A stretch of DNA of 64,000 nt from Microglena sp. YARC. Lineage: Eukaryota > Chlorophyta > Chlorophyceae > Chlamydomonadales > Chlamydomonadaceae. Numbering within the stretch: position 1 is the first letter of the stretch; every line of letters starts with the position of its first letter. The notes beneath the pieces are model-generated. The model saw nothing but the letters and a program-made list of their open reading frames with translations. It was not told the DNA's origin and searched no databases. Location of the stretch: assembly GCA_022414725.1 (NCBI GenBank), contig CM039465.1, forward strand, positions 37,984,260-38,048,259. Reading direction: 5' to 3'. Of the stretch, positions 46,978 through 58,700 are shown piece after piece. The position numbers and the translations under genes are program-made.

Positions 46978-49900
46978 CTGTGCAAGGTGGCGTGTTTGTT
47001 GTGTTTATTGGGTTGTTTGATTTATTTACTGGGTCAAATATTTTGTTTTGGGGTTGTTTGCTTTACTTACTGGGTCAAATATGACCGTGTTGAGTCGGTT
47101 CATGAAACTCGTTGGGGCAGTTCGAGCCACGAAAGCGTCCAGGTGCACGTCCAGGTCAATCTGTGCAAGGTATTATAGTGTTGTGTTGGTGGTTTTGATG
47201 AGGTTTCATGTGTTTTTGTGTGTGTTTTGTGTGTTTTTGTGGAGGTTGGTGCAGGGCAGCGTGTAGTGGTGCAGGGTGGTGCAGGGTGGGGTGGGATGGG
47301 GCACATGCCCAGGTCAATATATGCAGGGTGGTGTGGTGGGTCGGTGGAATTGTGTGGTTTTGTTTCGTTTTGTGTGGGTTGGTGCAGGGCGCTGTGGTGT
47401 GGTGCAGGGTAGTGCAGGGTGGGGTGGGATGGGATGGGATGCACGCCCAGGTCAATATATGCAGGGTGCTGTGGTGGGTCGGTGGAATTGTGTGGTTTTG
47501 TTTTGTTTTGTGTGGTTTGGTTTGGTGCAGGGCGCTGTGGTGTGGTGCAGGGTAGTGCAGGGTGGGGTGGGATGGGATGGGGTACACTTCCAGGTCAATA
47601 TATGCAGGGTGCTGTGGTGGGTCGGTGGAATTGTGTGGTTTTGTTTTGTTTTGTGTGGTTTGGTGCAGGGCGCTGTGGTGTGGTGCAGGGTAGTGCAGGG
47701 TGGGGTGGGATGGGGTACACTTCCAGGTCAATATAAGCAGGGTGCTGTGGTGGGTCGGTGGAATTGTGTGTTTTTGTTTTGTGTGGTTTGGTGCAGCGCA
47801 GTGTGGTGTGGTGCAGGGTAGTGCGAGCGACGAAAGTGTATAGGTGCACGTCTTAGTCAAGCTGTGATGGGTGGTGTGGTGGGTCGGCGCATATGGAGTC
47901 CAGTAGGGCACCAAGAAAATGCAATCATCGTCACCAACCACAAGTAGTTGTGACTTTGATGGAAGTGCAGCTGTGGACGAGTGAGCAGTGGTTTCTATGG
48001 CACACCACACCATAATCCCTTCATTGACTCCGTCAGGCCACGGCCACATTTGGAGGCCAGTAGGGCACCATGCAAATGTAATCATCGTCACCAACCTTGA
48101 AGTAGTTGTGACCAAGGAGGAAGTGCAACTACTGTTTGAAATTCACCCAGTCAACATTCGCACCACCACACAATAATTCCCACATTGACCCAGTCAGGCC
48201 ACAGGCACATTTGGAGTCCAGTAGGACACCATGCAAATGTAATCATCGTCACCAACCTCGAAGTAGTTGTGACCTTGGTGGAAGTGCTGCTGTGGACGAG
48301 TGAGCAGTGGTTTCTCGTTGTAGTTTGTCAGAAGGCGGTACTCAGAAGCCGACAGGGGGGCTGCGGTCTTCCACTCCTCAACGTTCACCACACGGGGTAA
48401 GATTTTGAACCTTCGTGAGTTGGGTTGGGTTGGGTTGGGTTGGGTTGGGTTGGGTTGGGTTGGTTGGGTTGGGTTGGGTTGGGTTGGGTTGGGTTGAGTC
48501 GTTGGTTGGTTTGGGTTTGGGTTTGGTTGGGTTTGGTTGGGTTGGGTTGTTGGTTGGGTTGGGTTGGGTTGGATTGTTGGTTGGGTTGGGTTGGGTTGGG
48601 TTGGGTTGTTGGTTGGGTTGGGTTGTTGGTTGGGTTGGGTTGTTGGTTGGGTTGCTGGTTGGGTTGGGTTGTTGGTTGGGTTGGGTTGGGTTGTTGGTTG
48701 TTGGTTGGGTTGGGTTGTTTGTTGGGTTGGGTTGGTTGGATTGGGTTGGGTTGTTGATGGGTTGGGTTGGGTTGGGTTGGGTTGGGTTGGGTTGGGTTGG
48801 GTTGGGTTGTTGGATGGTTGGGTTGGGGTTGGGTTGGGTTGTTGGATGGGTTGGGTTGTTGGATGGGTTGTTGGATGGGTTGGGTTGGGTTGGATTGGGT
48901 TGTTGGATGGGTTGGGTTGGGTTGGGTTGGGTTGGGTTGGGTTGGGTTGGGTTGGGTTGTTGGATGGGTTGGGTTGGGTTGGGTTGGGTTGTTGGATGGG
49001 TTGGGTTGGGTTTCTGTCTTCCACTCCTCAACATTCACCACACGGGGTAAGATTTTGAACCTTTGTGGGTTGGGTTGGGTTGGGTTGGGTTGGGTTCGAT
49101 TGTTGGTTGGGTTGGGTTGGGTTGGGTTGGGTTGGGTTGGGTTGGGTTGGGTTGTTGGTTGGGTTGGGTTCGATTGTTGGTTGGGTTGGGTTGGGTTGGG
49201 TTGGGTTATTTGTTGGGTTGGGTTGGGTTGGGTTGGGTTGGGTTGGGTTGGGTTGGGTTGTTTGTTGGGTTGGGTTGGGTTGGGTTGGGTTGGGTTGGGT
49301 TGGGTTGGGTTGGGTTGGGTTGGGTTGGGTTGGGTTGTTGGTTGGGTTTGGGTTGGGTTGTTGGTTGGGTTGGGTTGGGTTGTTGGTTGGGTTGGGTTGG
49401 ATTGTTGGTTGGGTTGGGTTGGGTTGGGTTGGGTTGGGTTGGGTTGGGTTGGGTTGGGTTGGGTTGGGGTTGGGTTATTTGTTGGGTTGGGTTGGGTTGG
49501 GTTGGTTGGGTTGTTGTTGGGTTGGGTTGGGTTGGGTTGGGTTGGGTTGGGTTGGGTTGGGTTGGGTTGGGTTGGGTTGGGTTGTTGGTTGGGTTGGGTT
49601 GGGTTGTTGGTTGGGTTGGGTTGGGTTGGATTGGGTTGGGTGGGTTTGTTGGATAGGTTGTTGGTTGGGTTGGGTAGGTTGTTGGTTGGACATCTCCCTC
49701 CCCTCCCCCCACCCCACCCTCTCTCACCACCACCACCTCCTCCCTCCCCCCCCAACCCCACCATCCTTCCTCCTCCATTCACACCTCGTCCCAACCCTCC
49801 CTCCCCCCTCCCCCACCAAACATACACACCTCTCACGCGTGTGGTTGCAATCCGCCTCCCTCTGGCTCTGCACCAACTGCTTTAACCCCCCCCCCCCCCA

Positions 49901-52555
49901 CACACACACACACACACACCCCTCCCTCCCCCCCTACACTTCCCACCCAAAATACGCACCTCACTACCCCCCACACACCCCCACCCAACATTCGCACCTC
50001 TCACCCGTGCGGTTACCATCCACCTTCCTCTGGTTCTGCACTAGCCGCTTGAACCCCCTCCCCCCCCCCCCCCCCCCCCCACACACACACACTTCTTCCT
50101 TACCCCCCTACCCTCCCCAACCAAAATACACACCTCTCCCTACCCTCCCCACCCAACATACGCGCATCTCACTACCCCACCCCTCCCTACCCTACCCACC
50201 CAACATACGCACCCCTCACTACCCCACCCCACCCCTCCCAACCCAACCCACTCAACATACGCACCTCTCCCCACTCCACCCCTCCTTACCCTCCCACCCA
50301 ACATATGCACTTCTCACTACCCCACCCCACCCCTCCATACCCTCCCCACCCAACATACGCACCTCTCATTACCCCACCCCTCCCTACCATCCCCACCCAA
50401 CATACGCACCTCTCACTACCCCACCCCTCCCTACCATCCCCACCCAACATACGCACCTCTCCCTACCCCACCCCACCCTCCCTACCCACCCCACCCAACA
50501 TACGCACCTCTCACCACCCCACCCCTCCACACCCAAATACGCACCTCTCCCTACTCTCCCTCCCCCCTCCCCTCTCCACCCAACATACGCACCTCTCACG
50601 CTTGTGGATACCATCCGCCTCCCTCTGGTTCTGCACTAATTGCTTTACCCCCCCACCCCCACCCTCCCTACTCTTCCTCACCCCCTACCCTCCCTACCCC
50701 AAATACGCTCATCTCACCACCCCACTCCTCCCTCCCCTTCCCCTCCCCACCCAACATTCACACCTCTCACTACCCCACCCCACCCAACATACGCTCCTCT
50801 CACCACCCCACTCCTCCCTCCCCACCCCCTCCCCCACCCCACCCAACATACACACCTCTCCCACGTGTGGTTACCATCCACATCCCTCTGGTGCTGCACT
50901 AACCGCTTTAACCCCTCCCCCCCCCCCCTCCCTTACCCCCCATACCCTCCCCACCCAACATACGCACCTCTCACGTGTGTGGTTACCATCCGCCTCCCTC
51001 TGGTTCTGCACTAACCGCTTTAACAACCCCAAAGCCTTCTGGTTCTCAAAGGTGGCAACGTTGAAGTCGGCGGGCAGGGTGTAGTACTGGACTATGCTCC
51101 AGCCAGGGCCATCATTAGAGCCAAACAACGACGGCTGTGGGGAGCAAAGGAGGGGGGCATGAGATAGTGCTTGAGGATTCCTTACCCTCAAGATTATATA
51201 TATATATAAAGAAATCATGGTTGTGGTCGTGGTGGTCGTGGTGGTGTCATCATTGCGTACCCACGTGCCATGGGCGTGCGAAGTGTAACCGACTTGCAAC
51301 TGACTTTCCGTCAAACCCAACTCGCAACACCCCGCCCAGCGAAATTTTCAAATACCGAAACTGCAGATGCGCAAAGCTAAGCGCGCGCGCTCATTTCATC
51401 CCCACATTTGCCTCCCATACTATGACTGCAAGCAATTTAGATCCAGAAGATCCTCTCCTCGGAGGTCATCTGCTGACCCTCGCTTTGTATGGCGCTCAGA
51501 ATAATCGTTTCATTTCTTTGCTTCTTCACGGAGCATGCGACCATGATGCATGCCAACAGTCCTAATGGACAGGAGGGCCCGCAACACCGCCAGCCAGCGC
51601 TCAAAGCGAGCTTGCCTGAGCAAGGAGGACAGGGACATAGCCAACAAGCGTCGACGTGATGCCCGCGCTGCCCGATCCGAGAAGCAACGTCATGCTGATA
51701 ATCTCGCAAGGCGTCAGGAACGTGCTGCCTTGCCTGAGGAGGAACGCAAAGCTACTAACCAAGCCAGGCGTGAAGACTATGCTGCCCAGCCAGGGGACCT
51801 ACGTCATGCTCATAATCTCGCAAGGAGTAGGGAACGAGCTGCCCAGCCAGAGGAGCTACGTCATGCTCACAATCTCGCAAGGAGAAGGGAACGAGCTGCC
51901 ATGCCTGAGCATTCTCCAGCCTTTCTGCAGGCTCTACTGATACATTCATCATGCTGCGAGCTAAGACACTCGCACGGCTCATGGTATCTCTGCACGATCT
52001 AAGTCCCTGCAACCCTGTGACGTTCTTCCGAATCCCAACTTCCTCCTTGCTGCGTGCTCCTTGCACCGCGTGCAATACCTCTGCAAGATCTTCCCCCCCA
52101 CCCCACACCACTCCCTGCAACCCTGCAACGATAAGGTTATTTTCGCGCTGAGCTGTAGCGAGTGCGTGACAGAGTTTACCGAACGAAGGCCCTTTCGGGA
52201 AACAGCTTGCACGCCCAACCAGGCATCTATGCGCGAAGAGGAAGCTACAGGTAAGCAGGTTTGCTCTCGCGCAATTCCGATGTTTCAAGCTGAGTCTGAA
52301 ACTGGGCAGACATTCGTTTGCAATTTCCAAAGTTTTCGCATTTCCGCGTCGTCTGATGAAACGTCCAGACGTCTGCGCGATTTCGAACTCAGCTGGAAAC
52401 ATCATAATCGCTTCTGTTAAACCCATCTGCTTAAGTGGCCGAGAGAAGATCAGATTAATGGGAACGGAGAAGCAGGGAAGTACGTGTGTCTTGGCGGGTA
52501 AAGGGGGGAGGCAAATTTGAGATTGGGCCTGGGTCGAGATTTGGGCAGAGTGGGG

Positions 52556-52637
<82 letters not shown>

Positions 52638-52810
52638 ATGCGTCAGCATTTGAAGTGGGGGAAACATGATGACTGTGTTTATGAGAGGGGTGGAGGTGAG
52701 GACACATGTGTAGCCCATTCTGTAACCCAGCCCCACGGGCACCCTATTATGATTGGGGTGGGGGTGATGTGTGTCTGTGTGGCCACCGGCCACACGGGCT
52801 ACCGTACTAG

Positions 52811-52845
<35 letters not shown>

Positions 52846-52917
52846 ATATGTATGTATGTACGTATGTGTACGAATGTATGTATGAACATATGCGAGGACT
52901 ATGTATATATATACAAG

Positions 52918-52956
<39 letters not shown>

Positions 52957-55195
52957 TTATACAACTCACTCCAGGCCGTACCACAAGTCAAAAGCTCACT
53001 GAGCAGGAGTGGTAGTGGCGGTTGGCAGAGTTCTTGTTTCGGTTATAGTGGGTTACCTGGTAGCCTTATGAGTTCAGGGCTCTTCCAGGGACAGTGTCCT
53101 GGTAGTAATGATGACGCCTGACGGGGCGTGGTATTAAGGGAGCCCCGTCTTAAGGCGGCAGGGAACGGGCTGCTACTTTACCTGGACAAAGCTACCATGG
53201 CGGTTGACAGCGACCGCGAACACTAAAGCGCAACCGTAGGGATTCAAACCCGGAACCTTCTTCGTTCAAGGAGCTGTGCCATTGAGCCATTCGTCGAATC
53301 GGGGATGCGTCCTGGTAGCTTTAGTAGCGAATTGTGTCGATTTGGGTTCTGGGTAGCGATTTGGGTCTCAGGTAGCAAACATTTCGGGCCAAAACGGTGT
53401 CTGAGTCAAGCTTAACAATGACTTCTGTGACAACATTTCGGGCCAAAACGGTGACTGATTCAAGCTTAACAATGACTTCTGTGACAACATTTCGGGCCAA
53501 AACGGTGACTGATTCAAGCTTAACAATGACTTCTGTGACAACATTTCGGGCCAAAACGGTGTCTGAGTTAAGCTTAACAATGCCTTCTTTGACAACATTT
53601 CGGGCCAAAACGGTGTCTGAGTCAAGCTTAACAATGACTTCTGTGACAACATTTCGGGCCAAAACGGTGTCTGAGTTAAGCTTAACAATGCCTTCTTTGA
53701 CAACATTTCGGGCCAAAACGGTGTCTGAGTTAAGCTTAACAATGCCTTCTGTGACAACATTTCGGGCCAAAACGGTGTCAGTCAAGCTTACAATGACTTC
53801 TGTGACAACATTTCGGGCCAAAACGGTGTCTGAGTCAAGCTTAACAATGACTTCTGTGACAACATTTCGGGCCAAAACGGTGTCTGAGTTAAGCTTAACA
53901 ATGCCTTCTGTGACAACATTTCGGGCCAAAACGGTGTCAGTCAAGCTTACAATGACTTCTGTGACAACATTTCGGGCCAAAACGGTGTCTGAGTCAAGCT
54001 TATCAAGGACGTCTGTGTGGGAACTCCCGCGGATGTTTTGGAGATCCTGCAGACATCTTTGTTGTAGTCTTCAATTAGATATGTTCTCATTTCATCAGGC
54101 TGACCCTTGCGTTTGCTGACTGCACATGCTGACCCTTTGCGTTTGCTGACTGCCCAGGTTACCGCATCCTGGTGTGGACACGATTGCGCGCACGCTTTTT
54201 GAGCTCCACTACGCGTTTTGCGAAGTTTTTTCAACCCCCCCGTGGGCGCAGCGCGCAGTTTTTGCGCTTTTTGCACTAAAAAGCGCTGACCAATTTGACG
54301 TTTGTGCGCTGTAAGCGCTGACCAATTTGGCAAGAAGTAGTACGCTGGTGTGGACATCCCAGCCCCCTGTTGCTCTCCGGCTATTGCATGTGATGGGTGC
54401 CGAAGGGCCAACGAGGAACCACACTCTTTATGAGACCAGTGGATACCAGTGGTTACCAGTGGTCACCATGAGTTTTCCTGTGATAATTGTTTTACTGCCG
54501 AAGACGGTGAGCAGCCAAATTGCTGGCTAAAGCTATGTAACCAAGTTAAAGTTCAAGTTTATGAGATCATCAACGGGAAAGCGCCATGCGCAGCCTACTT
54601 TGATTTGGTTTGGTTTGGCTTGGTTTGGTTGGCTTTGATTTGGTTGGCTTTGACTTGGTTTGGCTTGGTTTGGCTTTGCTTGGTTTGGTTTGGTTTGGCT
54701 TGGTTTGGTTTGCTTTGATTTGGTTGGCTTCGACTTTGATATAGCGGTTAGGATAGGTAGCAGAAAAACAAATATCTGGTGGTATTGGTGATTGGCTCCA
54801 GTGCAAGCAAACGGGCTGCACACCTCAACCGCACTCCTCATAATAAGGCTTCCTATTTAATGTATTTATTTCTTGATTGAAATACTCACTGAGTAGGAGG
54901 GCATCATAATGTTGATGATAAGCAAGGGCGGGTAGCTGCTATTTAGGGATGGGTCTTGGTGCTTGTAGACAGGCAGGTGGTGCAAGCTCATCATCTTCGC
55001 GATATTCTTTTGCTTCTTGGTCATCTTGAACATGTCAACAGCAAGAAGCTCATAGATTGACGAGTCGGACCTTTTCTGCATGGTGAGAATCGGAATATTT
55101 GATGATGATAGTGGTGGTGGTGGTGGTGATGGTGGTGATGGTGGTGGTGGTGATGGTGGTGGTGGTGGTGGTGATGATGGTGGTGGTGGTGGTGG

Positions 55196-55247
<52 letters not shown>

Positions 55248-55473
55248 AGTGATGATGATGGTGATGATGGTGATGATGGTGGTGATGATGGTGATGATGG
55301 TGGTGATGATGGTGATGATGGTGATGATGATCAACAGCAAGGAGCTCATAGATTGATGAATTGGACCTTTTCTGCATGGTGAGAATCGGAATTTTTAACG
55401 ATGATGATGATGATGGTGGTGGTGGTGGTGGTGATGATGATGGTGACGATGATGGTGGCGATGACGACGACGA

Positions 55474-55541
<68 letters not shown>

Positions 55542-55715
55542 GTGATGATGATCAACAGCAAGGAGCTCATAGATTGATGAGTCAGACCTTTTCTGCAAGG
55601 TGAGAAGCGGAATATTTGATGATGTTGATGATGGTGATGGTGGTGATGGTGTCATGGTGATGGTGATGATGATGATGATGATGATAGTTATAATCGAAAT
55701 ATTTGATGATGATGG

Positions 55716-55762
<47 letters not shown>

Positions 55763-58700
55763 GTCATAATCAAAATATTTGATTATGCTGCTGCTGCTGC
55801 TGCTGCTGGTGATGATGATGGAGATGGTGATGATGATGGCGAGATGATGGCGATGATGCTGATGATGGTGCTGATGGTGCTGATGATGGTGATAAGGAGG
55901 AGGATGACAATGATAAGGGGATGCGGATAAGGAGGATGCTAATGATGATGCTGATGATGACGGTGATGATGCTGATGATGCTGGTGATAAAGAGGATAAA
56001 AATGATGCTGATGATGATGATGATGATAATGATGTTTTTTCTGGTGCTCTACTGGACCCCAAATGTGCCCGTGACGGAGTCAAGGGGGACTTGTGAACAT
56101 CATAACCAAAAAAACAAACAAGAAAAACAAAAAAAGAGTACGGTATCATGTACCACCTTTCTTCTCAAAGGTGTATGACACCGAGGGGATATTCCGTCAT
56201 ATACATAGGGACCGGCATATCATATGATGCTGACCAAAGGGGAGTAAGATATCATACAAATTGCAGCATATGATATTCGTATATTAATGGTAACTTTGGC
56301 CAAGTCAGACTGCCGGCATCATATGATATCATATTGCCGTTCTCTTAAGATATTCATGATAACGTCTGGTGGGGCGTGGGATTAAGGGAGCCCTGTCTTA
56401 CGGTGGTAGAGAACGGGCTGCTACTTTACCTGGACAGTGGTACCATGGCGGTTGTAGGTAGCTTCTAGGTAGACCCTTGGGCTAGTCTCTGTGCTATGTC
56501 CAAAGTTCTTGGGAAAGCTGGTAGTGTCAGCTTCTAGATGCAATGCCTTGCTGTATGGTAATGATAATGCCTTGTGGGGTGGGGTATTAAGGGAGCCCTG
56601 CCTTACCGTGGTAGAGAACAGGCTGCTACTTTACCTGGACAGTGCTACCATGGCGGTTGTCAGTGACCGCGAACACTAAGGCGCACCCGAAGGGATTTGA
56701 ACCCCGCACCTTCTGCCTGATTTTAACGAACTCAACCATTGAGCCAATCGTCAAAACGGGAGATCTCTAAATACATATCATACGGCCCAACAAGTGCTAA
56801 GCCTCTACAATACCATCAGAAGGTTTGCTGTGCCCCCACACCCACCTGCTGTGCCCCACACCCACCTGCTGTGCCACCCACCACCTGCTGTGCCCCCACA
56901 CCCACCGACACCCACACCTACACCTATACCCATACCCACACTCACCAGATATAGCAGCATGGTGGAGTATAACCAAGAGCTGGCCCAACAAGTACTTGGC
57001 CTCTACAACACCATCATCAGACTTCGGCCCCGGTGCAAGCAAACAGGCTGACCCCCTTTACCTCACGCCTCATAATCAGGGTTGGGAAGAAAACGTATAT
57101 TCTGGTTTTTATATGCCGTTTAACGTAGGAAAGTATGCATAAACGTATGAAAACGTATGAGAATTTTATGTACTTCTGGAGAAAATACTTTCACATGGGT
57201 TTAAAGGTATTGCCGCATAGCTAATTTCATGGACATCACATATCAACTCTCAAAAAAATAATCTGGCCAGTTTAGGTTGTCCAACTCTCAGAAAAAGAAA
57301 TCACGAACAAGAAGCGCGCCGACCGAGAAGCGCGGTTCCAATCTAAGGGAGCCATTCAACGCCAGTTGGTCTAGTATATAACTGTATACGTGTATAATAA
57401 TATCAGTATATAATTATATTGCAATACTGTCCATGTTTGCATTGCACTAGGCGTGTACCATCAATCCACCGAGCCCACATGGGAGCACAATGGAACGGAA
57501 GGCTAGGTGACGCTCTGATATCTGTGCCTGATATCTGGCTATCTAAATCAAACTTTGGGCAAAATTTAAACAAAATAGTAAACTTGAAAGGTTAATTGTA
57601 TTGCACATTGTGATAGAGGAGGTCAATAGCTTCCCAATGAGCTATCTAAATCAAAAATTGAATGAAAACCAAGAAAGTTAAATGACGGGAAGCGTGCTGT
57701 ACTTTCTGATGTACACTAATGATATGTTTGGACATGCGTATGAGAATGCGTTTCGAGAAAAAACATACGTATGAATATACGTATGAATATATGAATGTAT
57801 GATCATACGTCCATATGTCGGCCCAACCCTACTCATAATCAGGCGTCCTATTTATGTATGTTATTATTTATGACCGCACGCCTCATAATCAGGCAAACTA
57901 TTTATTGATGATATGTCTTTATGGCCACACGCCTCATAACCAGTCACCCTATGTATGTACGCTATTTATTTATGGTCACACGCCTCATCATCAGGCAACC
58001 TTTGTATTTACGTTATATATTTATGGCCACACGCCTTATAAGCAGGCATCCTATTTATTTATGTTATTTATTCATGGCCACACCTTGACCTTGGACTTCA
58101 CGTAGTCGATAGTGCGCACGCGGTAGTGGGATCCGTCGCCATTTTCATAGCACAGCCTAGCTTCCAATGCCGATACCGAGGGATCTCGTTTCTGACATGC
58201 AAGGGAGATGGGAATGAAGAGTTTGATGAGAGTGATGGGAGTGATGCGTGTGAAGGGAGTGGTGGTTAGTGAAGATCAGTACTGAGATCCGTCACCATTT
58301 TCATAGCACAGCCAAGCTTCCAATGCCGATACCGGCGGATCTCGTTTCTGACATGAAAAGAAGAGAGAAAAGAGTGTGATAAGTGTGGAGGGATTGAAGA
58401 GTGTGATGAGTGTGATGAGTGTGAAGAGTTTGAGAAGAGTAGTGGGATCCGTCACCATTTTAATAGCACAGCCTAGCTTTCAATGCTGATACAGGCGGAT
58501 CTCGTTTCTGCCATGGAAGGGAGATAGTGAAGAGTGTGATGAGTGTGTAGTGTGATGGGAGTGATGGGAGTGATGAGTATGATGGGAGAGATGAGTGTGT
58601 AGGGTTTGAGATTGGTAGTGGGATGCGACACTTTTTTCATAGCACAGCCTAGCTTCCAATGCCGATACCGACGAATCTCGTTTCTGCAATGAAAAGAAGA

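Noticed and set aside
48411..49690. (TTGGG)n as an interstitial telomere
   Set aside because: The unit differs from TTTAGGG/TTAGG-type telomeres, it lies between two exons of one gene and contains an exon edge copy.
48385..49836. Long NPTQP-rich frames and their LGWVG-rich counterparts on the other strand
   Set aside because: Translation of a pentamer array; open in all frames because TTGGG contains no stop.
53397..54119. 240-codon plus-strand repeat protein
   Set aside because: Period near a multiple of three keeps both strands open; no start context, no conserved domain, unit indels tolerated.
55021..55377. Poly-histidine protein
   Set aside because: Reading of (ATC/ACC)n microsatellite; only the exon 3 piece at its end is coding.
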